Assembly: GCA_902563095.1 (NCBI GenBank)
Contig: CACEWA010000001.1
Coordinates: 141,951-205,950 of the forward strand
Origin: an uncultured Candidatus Poseidoniales archaeon
GTDB taxonomy: Archaea > Thermoplasmatota > Poseidoniia > Poseidoniales > Poseidoniaceae
Direction of reading: 5' to 3'
Length of the DNA: 64,000 nt
The position numbers and the translations under genes are program-made. Of this stretch, positions 18,877-29,074 are shown in pieces. Position 1 is the stretch's first letter. The number at the start of each line of letters is the position of its first letter. Under the pieces are notes generated by a model that saw nothing but the letters and a program-made list of their open reading frames with translations, searched no databases and had not been told where the DNA came from.

Positions 18877-19945
18877 AATTTCAAATCCATCACTAATCAT
18901 TGCTGGAATTATATCCGGTTTGGTTGGAGTCTTTCTCACGGGCATTTCTCGATTAGCCACTGGTGAGCAACTGATTGAAGCCGATACGATGGTTATATCT
19001 CAATACATCTTGACCAGTGCGGCAACAAGCATCATTGGCCCTGCAGTGATTTTCATTCATCGTCTCCAACAGAAAACGAACGAGATGGAATATGGCGTCC
19101 TCTCCATGAATTGGCCAAAATCCAAGGCTTCGTTAACAAAAATAGGTCCTGTTCGTGCGAAAATTGCTTACTCATTGCGCAACCTAATCGAAGGAATTGC
19201 TTCAAAGGACGCTGATGGGCGTAGCGAGATTGTTGCCAATGAAATCGTTCATTGGACCTTACACGAACAAGAAGCGAATGTTCGGGACTTCGGCCGTATT
19301 CAACTCATTTCACAGACACCTGGCCTATCCAAAGACGCACAGGCAAAAGACACGTATCAACTGATCACTGAATTCGCCGAAAGCGGGGATGCTATTTTCG
19401 CTACAGCCTTCACTAACACGCGTCTATGGTGGCTAAGACCACAAACTGGTGAGAAATTTCTCAACTTCAACCTTGATCTTATCAGCCGAGGACTAAGCAT
19501 TAACCGAATCTTCGGCATCAACCACCCTGATTGGCCGGGTTTCAACCTCGCCGAAGATGAACAAGGTGCAAAAAAGGAATTGATTCAGCTTCATGCAAAT
19601 ATAAAAGGGACTGAAACCTATACAATAGAATACGATTCATTCAACAATTCAATGATTCGGTCACGCTACAACATCGACTTACGCGATTGTATGTTACTCG
19701 TGCGTAACGGAAAGCCATATTTCGGACTTGAATGGGCAGTGGACGTTTTCGGAGAGGCAGATAAGGTCTATGTCGTGTTTGGCCAATCTCAATTGAACAG
19801 CCTTTATGACAACCTTCAATCGATTCTTCGTGTTGAGGAGTCCGACGGATTGACACAAATTGAAGCAAATTCACCCCTTGATACCATTACAGAAGATGGC
19901 CGAAAAGAAGCTATGAGATCCCTTAACGGCATTCTAGGCAATTAG
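18860..19945 (+). CDS. Hypothetical protein with two N-terminal hydrophobic helices
   Basis: 'SLIIAGIISGLVGVFLTGISRLA' and 'QYILTSAATSIIGPAVIFIHRL', then a soluble C-terminal region. Confidence 0.6.
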   Translation: MLKMSEISNPSLIIAGIISGLVGVFLTGISRLATGEQLIEADTMVISQYILTSAATSIIGPAVIFIHRLQQKTNEMEYGVLSMNWPKSKASLTKIGPVRAKIAYSLRNLIEGIASKDADGRSEIVANEIVHWTLHEQEANVRDFGRIQLISQTPGLSKDAQAKDTYQLITEFAESGDAIFATAFTNTRLWWLRPQTGEKFLNFNLDLISRGLSINRIFGINHPDWPGFNLAEDEQGAKKELIQLHANIKGTETYTIEYDSFNNSMIRSRYNIDLRDCMLLVRNGKPYFGLEWAVDVFGEADKVYVVFGQSQLNSLYDNLQSILRVEESDGLTQIEANSPLDTITEDGRKEAMRSLNGILGN

Positions 19946-20022
19946 AATTACAATTAATTCTCGTTGTACCTAAGGTTGGACTTGGTTGATGCAAACATCA
20001 CTACTCATCAATGAAAAGTAGG

Positions 20023-20104
20023 TGCCGGAGGTAGGATTTGAACCTACGAAGCATTTCGCAGCGCATCTTGAGTGCGCCCCCTTTGACCACTCGGGTACTC
20101 CGGC
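20023..20104 (-). tRNA. tRNA-Leu, anticodon CAA
   Basis: Reverse complement GCCGGAG...CTCCGGC acceptor stem, anticodon stem-loop GCGCA-CTCAAGA-TGCGC, long variable arm, TPsiC arm GTAGGTTCAAATCCTAC, discriminator A, no encoded CCA. Confidence 0.93.
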
Positions 20105-20132
20105 TTGAGCCCAGCGCAGAGTTCATCAAACA

Positions 20133-23100
20133 TCATTCTTCCTCATCGAAAGAGAACTGATTATTCTTACGAGAATTTGCAATGAAGAGTATAATTCCTG
20201 CTATGAAAACAGACAAAACCGACAGACCAAGCAGTGTTGCTTGTGAATTAGCGCCATCATCTACCCTAACCTGAACATTTGAAATTGGGACCGGAGTTAA
20301 CTCTTGGCCGTCTAATTGTAAACGCAATCCAAGGTCGCCCTCTTGCCAAGCCTCAACTTCGAAGGTGTGGATAAATTCCATGTTCACTAATAATGTGAAA
20401 TTGACCCGCTCTAATTCTTTCCCATCACCATCGATGAGAGTTAAATTTGAGTGGCCTTCAAGCAAACCAATGTTCTGAACTCTACATTGTATGAATATTA
20501 TATCCCCTACATCTGGACGATAAGGAGTAGTGACGATTTCCTGTAATTCTGGCTCATATGCAATCCAGCGAATTATCGTTTCAATCGGTTCGACATTGCT
20601 TGTTCCTGTGCCAACTATTTCGCGACCTGAAGCATCTGAACCCTCAAACCAAACCATCAAGAAATCGCCCTTTTGTAAATCTGAAGATGTATTCAGATCT
20701 ATGAACGCTGAATACAGATTAGACCTCACACTCTGGAATTCTACTGGAATAATTGCAGTTCCTTGTGAGTTTTCGACAATTCTTCCTTGGCGTACATAAT
20801 TCCAATTCATTGTAAGCGGATTTGAATTTAGGCCGTGGTCATCAGTCATTGTTACCTTGATTTGTACTTGGTCTAACTCATCGGAATCAATCGTCACCAA
20901 ATGACCGCTTGAAACTACAATTACAGGTGGACTATCATCGATTACTATGTCTATGTCATCTCCCGTTGTACTATGATTATACACGCTGCTTAACTCAACT
21001 AGCATTTTTATTTGCGTACCATACAAGGCTGAATCAAATACAATTCTGTTGATTGAGGTGCCATCACTATTCAGAGAATTTGTTGATTGAGTGGAAGCAT
21101 TGTTACCAATCAAATCGATCGAATATGTTGTACTGAATGGTAAATTTTCGGCAGGGATATCATATCCCATATGGAACGCTGTAACTTCGATATCGACAAT
21201 GTCTTGGCCGTGGATATACGCTACTCCATCAATGAAATCGCCAAGAGGAGCGACCTTGTCTACGGCATTGACTATGCGTAAATCTATGCCGCTATGAATC
21301 TCCCAGGAATGAACATCGATGGAGGTGAATAAGGCATCTAATGGTGCATTTTCGTCCCATAAACTCAATGATGGTACATTTGTTATTCCTGCGAGGTCTT
21401 CATCCAAATCCCATCGCAGTTCAAAATCAAAGTAAACATCCCAAGTATTTGCTTGCCACCTTTGTACCGCTTGTATTGTTGGTGGTTTAATGAAACATCC
21501 AACATCGTGAACAATCTCTCCACTCCAAGGCATCCATTCTATCCAACACATGCCTTCGTCTTTGGAAAGAACGACTCTCATCATGTCAATAGATTCGATT
21601 CCATTTTCATCCGACACTGTGAAATTGAATCGATGAGTGTTTCCTGGTAACAAATTCCCATCGATTATGTCGAGCCCAATCGATTCTCCATTAATCCATG
21701 TTGAATACCTAGGCTGAACATGTATGCGAGCATAGGGTTGTTCAGAGTCTCCTCCACCAATCAGAGAGTTACCAGCTAAATCAGTACCTGAAATGTAAAC
21801 GTCGAGCCATCCAACTTCTTCTGTAGGCAATGGGACGCTAGTTTCATCGATTAAAGGCAAGTCGATTACAGCATATGTCGCGCCTATTGGTGTGAGGAAG
21901 TCGATAGATTCCCAACCTCTTCCACTCCTATTGTAGAACAATTCCATCTTCGCAGGAAGGCCATTATCGTCCTCGATTTCCAACTGCAAAGGAATGTCCT
22001 GCCCTGGATGCCATATATGTCCATCCGCAGGCTGATTTCCTCCCGGTGCATCGATTTCTAGCGAAATTACTCCTGAATTTATCAAATCTAATACAATCCT
22101 AATTTCTTGAGAAATTGACGTTGAATCATTTGCTGTAGTTGTTTGAGAATCTCCAATATTCACTAATTGTGGAACCAATTTCAACTCTGTGCCGCTCAAA
22201 CCGGTATCGTTCGGTGTAGTTAGGGAAGCGTTGAATATACCATTGGAATTGATTGTTACCGAAGTACTGGTCAATACTTGTTCACCATCTAGCAACTCTA
22301 GAATCACATCAACATCCTCTGGCAGAGGGTTGATTCCATCTAATCCCGAATACCTCACTTCTCCAGAAACGACGATTTCTTTGTCACCCATTACATTCAA
22401 CGGCCACAATGGATCAGAAAAATCGTGCAATGCTCTATTATCGGACCAAGCATTCAATGAAATGACCTCAAGGTCGTTTACAGATGCTGCGTGCTGTGCG
22501 GAACCGGTTATTCCCATGACAGGCCCAAGTGTTATTCCATCAATGTTTGAAGCGGATGAGAACCAATAAAGACGCGCATTATCATCAAGTAACCACTTGC
22601 CTTGAACAGACCAAGTGACATTTTGTCCATCCCATGTACTGTTCGCAGAATCTAAGGCAAGGACTCCAGCTCCTGAATTCTGTAGGAATCTACCACCAGA
22701 GTCTAGATTATCAAGTGTCAACTCTGCTATTGTGTCCTCAATGTTTTGGCTTGTAGAAACCTTGAGTTTTACCGATTCTAATTCGGATGCATTTGCTAGA
22801 ATTTCATGGCTCGATGTTGCCGACTGTATTAGACCTGGTCTGAAAGTTAGTTGTGGTAGTGAAATCCATGTATCGATTATCGATTTCTCATGAGTTATCT
22901 CGCCATCAAAGATAATTCCGCCGACATCAGATGAAATCTTCACAGGCATAGTAGAGGTCATATCTTGATTAGGAACAAATAATCCTCCAAGCGAAGTATT
23001 GATTGTAACCGTTTGCTCGAAACCTGAGATATAATTTATTGATAACAATTTGAAAGCAGTATCCTGATTGGTCGTGAAATGGAATTTGTATTCGGTCATG

Positions 23101-26100
23101 TAATGTGCAAACCCAGAATTTTGTATCCAAACATACTCCTCGGTAAAACTTGGATTTTGTGAGCCGTTTGTAATGAAATTTAGAGCACCGTTGTAACAAT
23201 TAGACTGCTGTCCACAAGTCCAAACTTGTTGAGAAAGATTCCGCGCAGGAAGCAAAATTGAGAAATTCAGAGATTGAGAATAATTTGAGGAGAATCCAGA
23301 TAGATTTGCGACAGACGTTTCAATACCGTCCACTACCAAGGAGTGAAGATTGCTAGTATGATGGAATCCTCCTTGCCACGCCCAATCAATAACACCGTCA
23401 TTGCCTAAATCTATGCTCGGGTTTTTTGGTGCTAGCAAACCGATAGGCTCGATTTTTATCCAATCAAATTCCTCTCCGCCTTGTATTCTTAATTCTAGAG
23501 TGGTTGCTTGTGCGGGCCCGAAACTATTCACCAAAACATTGCCGCAATCAGCCTCGTCAATTACGCTTCCTTGAGCAGTTACGGGGACTGATGGGTAAAC
23601 CAAAACAGGAATCCTGTCTGTAATCGAACTAATCCGTGCTGAAATATTACCGTCACATTCCAGTTTAACATCGCTGAATGGTTTCCAAGAGGGAGTTTCG
23701 ATTTGTAAGATATATTCTGAGGAATTAGATGTCGCAAGGCTCGGTGTAGTGACCCAATTGGGCAAATTTGGGTCCATTCGCTGAAGCATTTCTAAATTGA
23801 AATATTCAGTGATTCCATGATGTAGAATTTTCACTCTGGGTGTTATTGTTTCATTGGCAGTTGATAGATTAAGTCTGAACTTTAGTTGTGGATATTCCCA
23901 GGCTGCTATCTTCAAATCTAAAGGTAAGGACATGTTCTCATGCCCTTCAATGATGTTATTGTTTACATCTAATACATCCACACTAATTTGGGTCTCATCT
24001 GGTGATTCGTATAGCGAAGTCAATCTAGCCCAACCAGCATCATCAGCATCGACTACCGGGCTAGTCCAAGTTCCGTGTTCTCGGAATCTATCGATAATTA
24101 TTCCAGCATCATCAATGTACCATCCATCTTCTTCCACGTATTGATCTGTGAAGAATGAAAACTTGACTCGAACTTCGTTGCCCGCAAGATGCGATATGTC
24201 GCCACTAACGCGACTGAATGTATGATTGGAATTCGATGTTCCGCATCCATTTGCTACGGTCGAGCCATCAAAGATTCCCAATCCAAAAAATGGTGAATTG
24301 ACGTTGATTTGCGAAACTGTATCATAGAAACCACTGATATTATCTCCATAGTGTTGCCAAGAGAGCCCATCATCGATAGATGTGAAAATTGAGCCCCCGT
24401 CCCATGCAGCCTCTGTGCAAATCCAATGATTGAATGTTAATCTTGCAGTAGCACCATTCGGAATATGGTATATTGGCGAAATTAGGTGAGTATAGACATT
24501 GTTCGAATATATTCCATCTAGATTGATGCCCATTCCTTTGTGACCACTTGGCCAAGATGTGGAGTTCGGACCATACCCGTTGCTATTGTCGATTGCCCCC
24601 CTCTCCCAAGAGGTAGCTCCGCGGATGTGGTCTACTCTCCAACCAGAAGGTAATCCTTGGACTGCCTCGAAGGAATCAAACTCTGACCATGGGCCATTGT
24701 GGCCTTCCCAATCGACATACTGCCAATCATTCGCATATCCTTGAACCGATTCTAATGTGTGACTAGAATTGTCTGTGAAATTCTCAAGTAAGCGTGATTG
24801 CATATTTGGAGTGCCAACCGCTGAAACCACTCGTAAATCATCAATCATTATGCCTTCCCAGCCGTCTATTGCACTTCCGCCATGGTTGATTGAACCATCA
24901 GTGGTTACTCTGAATTTCAGTAAAGTGTTCGATGCATTTGCATGTCCTGCTGCCCAATGGGGGAAAGGATGCAATAATTCTCTCCAGCCATATGATTGTT
25001 GATTGTATGTAGTGCCTCCATATGGAATTCCATGGGCCGGTACACCGGGTAATGGGCTCATAATCGTCCATGATGAGCCGTTGTCTTGAGATATCATGAC
25101 AACCAAATTATCGTAGTTTCCACCTTGAATATCCCAATTCGCCCAATAATTCAACTCCAATGGAGCACTAAGTCCAGATACATTTACTGGAACAATTAGT
25201 GTTCCGTCGGCATGGACCGAATATTGGCCAGTTGCATTTCCATGAAACCATGCAGCCAACGGCTCACCCTCATTCGAAATATTGAATGAATCTATGAACA
25301 AACCTGCTGTTGGATTTGATTGATTCAGAGTTTTTACATAGAATCTAAAACCGATAGAAGAGGCACTCTGAACCAATGCGTCTAAGGAATAATCTTCAGT
25401 AATCCAATCCGAAGTTGTTCCTGACCAATTATCTAATGCTTGCCAATTCAAACCACTATCTATCGAATAATGTAATTCTGCAATATCTCCAGAATCCATA
25501 GAATTCCAGCGATCAAATGTTAGATTGAAGTATCTAACAACATTAGGAATTTGCCAAAATTGCGACCTAATATATCCCTCGGAACCAGGAGGGATTGAAC
25601 CATTGGTTCCTGCAGCGTAATCACCAGAAGTTGCATCTTTGGGGCCATATGTTACGTTTGATAAATTGACAGGCATCCAAAACTCATCGCCTTGAGAAGA
25701 CCAAGAGGCAAACTGTAGTTTGCTTGTCTCAAAGTCGGTCATTTCACCATATGTTGAATTGGTTGCTAAGGTCAAATCTCCATTGGTTGTGAGATATGAT
25801 GTTCCATTAACGCTACCTTGAGCAAATCCTGAAGAATCTCCAGACCACAAGGTTCCATTATCTTCGGCTTCAACCCATTTAGGTTCGATAGAGAACTCTG
25901 ATGCTGTTATTGTAGAATTGGTTGGCATAGTGAAACCATCGTAAATTGAATTCGATGGATTAAGACCTGCATCATCTGGTGAATAAGTTGGACCCTGCCA
26001 AGTTGAAACATCTGCTGCAGCCCAGGGGGTTGACAGCATCAGAAACACAAGGATGCATGCTTGTCTAATTGGGTTCACCGCTGGTGAACCCAGCGTCAAA

Positions 26101-26129
26101 TGGTTTGAAACTTCGTTTTGTTTGTTCAT
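20133..26129 (-). CDS. Giant (about 2,000 aa) secreted, C-terminally membrane-anchored modular beta-sandwich protein
   Basis: N-terminal hydrophobic segment; repeated 'DGLSWQ..', 'SPIYHIPNGATARLTFNHW', 'GWYIDDAGIIIDRF' (MAM/immune-inhibitor-A-like modules); TM 'ATLLGLSVLSVFIAGIILFIANSRKNN'. Confidence 0.85.
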   Translation of the reverse strand: MNKQNEVSNHLTLGSPAVNPIRQACILVFLMLSTPWAAADVSTWQGPTYSPDDAGLNPSNSIYDGFTMPTNSTITASEFSIEPKWVEAEDNGTLWSGDSSGFAQGSVNGTSYLTTNGDLTLATNSTYGEMTDFETSKLQFASWSSQGDEFWMPVNLSNVTYGPKDATSGDYAAGTNGSIPPGSEGYIRSQFWQIPNVVRYFNLTFDRWNSMDSGDIAELHYSIDSGLNWQALDNWSGTTSDWITEDYSLDALVQSASSIGFRFYVKTLNQSNPTAGLFIDSFNISNEGEPLAAWFHGNATGQYSVHADGTLIVPVNVSGLSAPLELNYWANWDIQGGNYDNLVVMISQDNGSSWTIMSPLPGVPAHGIPYGGTTYNQQSYGWRELLHPFPHWAAGHANASNTLLKFRVTTDGSINHGGSAIDGWEGIMIDDLRVVSAVGTPNMQSRLLENFTDNSSHTLESVQGYANDWQYVDWEGHNGPWSEFDSFEAVQGLPSGWRVDHIRGATSWERGAIDNSNGYGPNSTSWPSGHKGMGINLDGIYSNNVYTHLISPIYHIPNGATARLTFNHWICTEAAWDGGSIFTSIDDGLSWQHYGDNISGFYDTVSQINVNSPFFGLGIFDGSTVANGCGTSNSNHTFSRVSGDISHLAGNEVRVKFSFFTDQYVEEDGWYIDDAGIIIDRFREHGTWTSPVVDADDAGWARLTSLYESPDETQISVDVLDVNNNIIEGHENMSLPLDLKIAAWEYPQLKFRLNLSTANETITPRVKILHHGITEYFNLEMLQRMDPNLPNWVTTPSLATSNSSEYILQIETPSWKPFSDVKLECDGNISARISSITDRIPVLVYPSVPVTAQGSVIDEADCGNVLVNSFGPAQATTLELRIQGGEEFDWIKIEPIGLLAPKNPSIDLGNDGVIDWAWQGGFHHTSNLHSLVVDGIETSVANLSGFSSNYSQSLNFSILLPARNLSQQVWTCGQQSNCYNGALNFITNGSQNPSFTEEYVWIQNSGFAHYMTEYKFHFTTNQDTAFKLLSINYISGFEQTVTINTSLGGLFVPNQDMTSTMPVKISSDVGGIIFDGEITHEKSIIDTWISLPQLTFRPGLIQSATSSHEILANASELESVKLKVSTSQNIEDTIAELTLDNLDSGGRFLQNSGAGVLALDSANSTWDGQNVTWSVQGKWLLDDNARLYWFSSASNIDGITLGPVMGITGSAQHAASVNDLEVISLNAWSDNRALHDFSDPLWPLNVMGDKEIVVSGEVRYSGLDGINPLPEDVDVILELLDGEQVLTSTSVTINSNGIFNASLTTPNDTGLSGTELKLVPQLVNIGDSQTTTANDSTSISQEIRIVLDLINSGVISLEIDAPGGNQPADGHIWHPGQDIPLQLEIEDDNGLPAKMELFYNRSGRGWESIDFLTPIGATYAVIDLPLIDETSVPLPTEEVGWLDVYISGTDLAGNSLIGGGDSEQPYARIHVQPRYSTWINGESIGLDIIDGNLLPGNTHRFNFTVSDENGIESIDMMRVVLSKDEGMCWIEWMPWSGEIVHDVGCFIKPPTIQAVQRWQANTWDVYFDFELRWDLDEDLAGITNVPSLSLWDENAPLDALFTSIDVHSWEIHSGIDLRIVNAVDKVAPLGDFIDGVAYIHGQDIVDIEVTAFHMGYDIPAENLPFSTTYSIDLIGNNASTQSTNSLNSDGTSINRIVFDSALYGTQIKMLVELSSVYNHSTTGDDIDIVIDDSPPVIVVSSGHLVTIDSDELDQVQIKVTMTDDHGLNSNPLTMNWNYVRQGRIVENSQGTAIIPVEFQSVRSNLYSAFIDLNTSSDLQKGDFLMVWFEGSDASGREIVGTGTSNVEPIETIIRWIAYEPELQEIVTTPYRPDVGDIIFIQCRVQNIGLLEGHSNLTLIDGDGKELERVNFTLLVNMEFIHTFEVEAWQEGDLGLRLQLDGQELTPVPISNVQVRVDDGANSQATLLGLSVLSVFIAGIILFIANSRKNNQFSFDEEE

Positions 26130-26176
26130 CGATTTCGCTGAAGGGTTGATAGGAGTCCCGCGCCACGAGGATAAGC

Positions 26177-27175
26177 ATGGCCGAGCGGACCTTCCTCAAT
26201 CCATCTCAGGCCAAAGAGATTGAAGAACAGTTATTCTCGACTCTAAGACAACAAGCTGGAAGAAGCGTACCTATGCCTTTGCCGAGAAGTGATTTCTGGA
26301 CTAAAGTAGGCCAACTGTTGGACACAATAGAAATGGAGATTCATGAAGTCTACAAAACTGTAGGCCCATCGCTAAAGATGCAAACCATGCAAAAGCGTCA
26401 AGCAAACATTAGACGCACTGCTTCAGAATTAGCAAGAAAAAGAATGGTTGCAATGCTACAACATTCAGCGAGTATGACATTAAGGACAGAGGGTTTGCAA
26501 GGTCAAGATCTAGCGGCAATGGATTGGTCTAGACATGACCCTGCAGAGAGAGAATTCTATGCTAATGCAACTGAACAGTTGAACAAATTCAAGCAGTCGG
26601 TTAACTGGAATGCCATGCAAAGAGGAGTCGCTGCAGAAGGAGGCCTTGGTGAGCCAAAAATGGCTGCTGGAACCACACAACTCGACTCATTTGTCCCTGA
26701 AAGTGGAGGTTTGACCGGGCAGGGTCCACCCACAATCGCATTAGAAGATGATAGTGAGCCGCTGCCAGAATCTGAAACAGATGAAGAAGACCTTCTAGCT
26801 AAGGCAGAAGAATTCCCAGAATTAGCAGGTGCGCAACCGGTTAGTGAAGAAACACCAGTAAATGATGCAGAAGTTGGTGAAAACCATGCTGCAGCAATGG
26901 AGTTAGCACCTTCGAAAAAGAAGGAAGACATGGATTTTGATGCCTGGGCAGCAGCGGATGCTGAATCTGAAACACAAGTAGAAGTCGTGGAGGAAGAAGA
27001 CCTTGAGCCAGTTCAGGGCGAGCTTCTGAGAATCAGAGTGGTTCAATCAATGGATGAACCAATTATCACAATCGATGGTGAGATTACCTTAGGTGCTGGC
27101 GACGTTTTATTCTTAGATGAAATGACTGCCAACTATCTTGTAGATTCAGGCGTTGCTGAATTAGCAACGCTTTGA
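26177..27175 (+). CDS. Putative GINS complex subunit (Gins51-like)
   Basis: Helical N-terminal domain and C-terminal small beta domain 'LLRIRVVQSMDEPIITIDGEITLGAGDVLFLDEMTANYLVDSGVAELATL', matching the GINS B-domain pattern; acidic linker between. Confidence 0.6.
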   Translation: MAERTFLNPSQAKEIEEQLFSTLRQQAGRSVPMPLPRSDFWTKVGQLLDTIEMEIHEVYKTVGPSLKMQTMQKRQANIRRTASELARKRMVAMLQHSASMTLRTEGLQGQDLAAMDWSRHDPAEREFYANATEQLNKFKQSVNWNAMQRGVAAEGGLGEPKMAAGTTQLDSFVPESGGLTGQGPPTIALEDDSEPLPESETDEEDLLAKAEEFPELAGAQPVSEETPVNDAEVGENHAAAMELAPSKKKEDMDFDAWAAADAESETQVEVVEEEDLEPVQGELLRIRVVQSMDEPIITIDGEITLGAGDVLFLDEMTANYLVDSGVAELATL

Positions 27176-27182
27176 AGGAATT

Positions 27183-27288
27183 AAAAAAAAAAAGATGAGT
27201 AGACGGCGAGTGGAGAGATAGTTTGGAACTATCCTCGCCGTCTACTCATCGGGGTTAGCGCACTAATGCGCCCCTGACAAATTGTCAG
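27183..27288 (-). terminator. Three-hairpin structure plus A-tract (U-tract on the minus strand) at a convergent gene junction
   Basis: Perfect 17-nt inverted repeat 27194-27210/27234-27250 enclosing 7-bp GATAGTT/AACTATC; hairpin 27251-27274; CTGAC/GTCAG hairpin 27274-27288; A11 at 27183-27193. Confidence 0.65.
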
Positions 27289-27290
27289 TT

Positions 27291-27620
27291 TCAGTTCATC
27301 GAGCGCATCGATAGTTCGATGCTGACCGTGTCCGGGATTGGAATACGAGCGACCTGTCTCAGAGCACTCTCGTCCTTTCCACTAGTGATATCCATCTCTA
27401 GGAGGCGCTTATGAATACGCATTTCCCAGTGATCGTATGTTTCACTACCCTCGCCATCAGGAGCTTTGCGGACTGGTACCACAAGGCGTCGAGTTGGGAG
27501 CGGAATCGGTCCTCGCAAACTGATGCCTCCATTGTCACAGATTGTCTTAATCTGAGACGCGACTGCATCTATATCGCGATGATTCTCGCCTGTTAGTTTG
27601 ATGATGGTCACTGCTGCCAT
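27291..27620 (-). CDS. rps10: Ribosomal protein S10
   Basis: '[43 protein letters not shown]'-type S10 core; adjacent to EF-1A; start MAAVTIIK. Confidence 0.95.
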   Translation of the reverse strand: [109 protein letters not shown]

Positions 27621-27669
27621 GACTTGCACCTCTATTCCGTTCGGATCGTAGTCCTGTTGGAGATCAAAC

Positions 27670-28965
27670 TCACTTCTTCTCAATCTTCATGCAAACGCCA
27701 GCAGCGACGGTCTTACCCATGTCGCGGATAGCGAAGCGTGAAAGTTCAGGGAACTCGCTCATTGCTTCAATAGCCATTGGCTTGGTTGGTTGGAAACGGA
27801 TAAGACATGCGTCACCAGTCTTTAGGAAAGACGGGTTTGCTTCCTTACCTGACTTGTTAGTCTTCTCTAGTAGTTCCTGGAAGCGCACAGCGACCTGAGC
27901 GGTGTGTGCGTGGAATACCGGGGTGTAACCAACGGAAACTGCCTTTGGAATGTCCATAAGCTGAATCTGTCCGACGAAGGTCTCGTCGTGGCGTACGAAT
28001 GTTGGTTCGCTGCCAGAATACCCTGCGACGTCACCACGGCGGATGTCGACTGCAGCAAGTCCACGAACGTTGAAACCAACGTTGTCTCCTGGTTCTGCTT
28101 TGTCTACCATTGTGTGGTGCATCTCGATTGACTTGACTTCAGCGGACTTCTGAGATGGGTTGAAGACTACAGTCTTTCCAACATTCAGAGTTCCTGTCTC
28201 GATCTTACCGACTGGTACAGTACCGATACCGGAGATCTTGTAGACGTCCTGAATTGGTAGGCGCAGTGGCTTGTCGACTGGCTTGTTCGGCATAGGTGCT
28301 GCGTCAATAGCGTCGAATAGTGTTGGTCCAGAGTACCATGGGCACTTGTCAGACTTTTCGTAGACGTTGTCTCCGTTAAGACTGGATGCTGGAATCATTG
28401 GGATGCGGTCAAGTTGGCTACCGAATCCTGCAATCTTTAGCAGAGTGGTAACTTCAGCACAAGCGGACTTGTACTTGTCTTCTGACCAGTCAACACCAGA
28501 AATATCCATCTTGTTTACGTGGATGATCAGTTCGGATACACCCAATACCTTAGCAAGGAATGCGTGTTCCTTAGTCTGAGCGTTGACACCGTCGTTAGCT
28601 GCACATAGCAGAACTGCTGTGTCTGCTTGGCTAGCTCCGGTAATCATGTTCTTTACGAAGTCACGGTGACCTGGAGCATCGATGATAGTCCAGTAGTACT
28701 TCGGTGTAAAGAACTCCTTGTGTGCGACATCGATTGTGATACCGCGCTCGCGCTCTTCCTTTAGACCGTCCATAACGTAAGCAAGTCCGAATCCGGCCTT
28801 ACCCGCTTCAGCGGCTAGTTTTTCGTTCTTCTCAATTACGTGCTCTTCGATGTGACCAGAGTCTAGAAGTAGACGGCCTACGGTAGTAGACTTTCCGTGG
28901 TCAACGTGTCCGATAAACACGATATTGCGGTGTGGTTTTGATTTATCTTCCCATTGAGATCCCAT
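27670..28965 (-). CDS. tuf: Translation elongation factor EF-1 alpha
   Basis: 'IGHVDHGKSTTVGRLL', 'DAPGHRDFVKNMITGASQAD', 'VNKMD'. Confidence 0.97.
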   Translation of the reverse strand: MGSQWEDKSKPHRNIVFIGHVDHGKSTTVGRLLLDSGHIEEHVIEKNEKLAAEAGKAGFGLAYVMDGLKEERERGITIDVAHKEFFTPKYYWTIIDAPGHRDFVKNMITGASQADTAVLLCAANDGVNAQTKEHAFLAKVLGVSELIIHVNKMDISGVDWSEDKYKSACAEVTTLLKIAGFGSQLDRIPMIPASSLNGDNVYEKSDKCPWYSGPTLFDAIDAAPMPNKPVDKPLRLPIQDVYKISGIGTVPVGKIETGTLNVGKTVVFNPSQKSAEVKSIEMHHTMVDKAEPGDNVGFNVRGLAAVDIRRGDVAGYSGSEPTFVRHDETFVGQIQLMDIPKAVSVGYTPVFHAHTAQVAVRFQELLEKTNKSGKEANPSFLKTGDACLIRFQPTKPMAIEAMSEFPELSRFAIRDMGKTVAAGVCMKIEKK

Positions 28966-29074
28966 AATGCTCTCTCCTTAGCAACTCGCCGACATTCCAC
29001 CCCTATTTGAAGACCGCGACGCGTTATCATCATTGCAGGGGCGTAAAATAGATTGACAAATGGAGCCCAGTGCC

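Noticed and set aside
22189-22569. 126-aa plus-strand ORF in the giant surface protein gene
   Set aside because: Shadow ORF within a 6-kb minus-strand CDS.
27867-28131. Short ORFs on both strands within tuf
   Set aside because: Alternative frames of the EF-1A gene.
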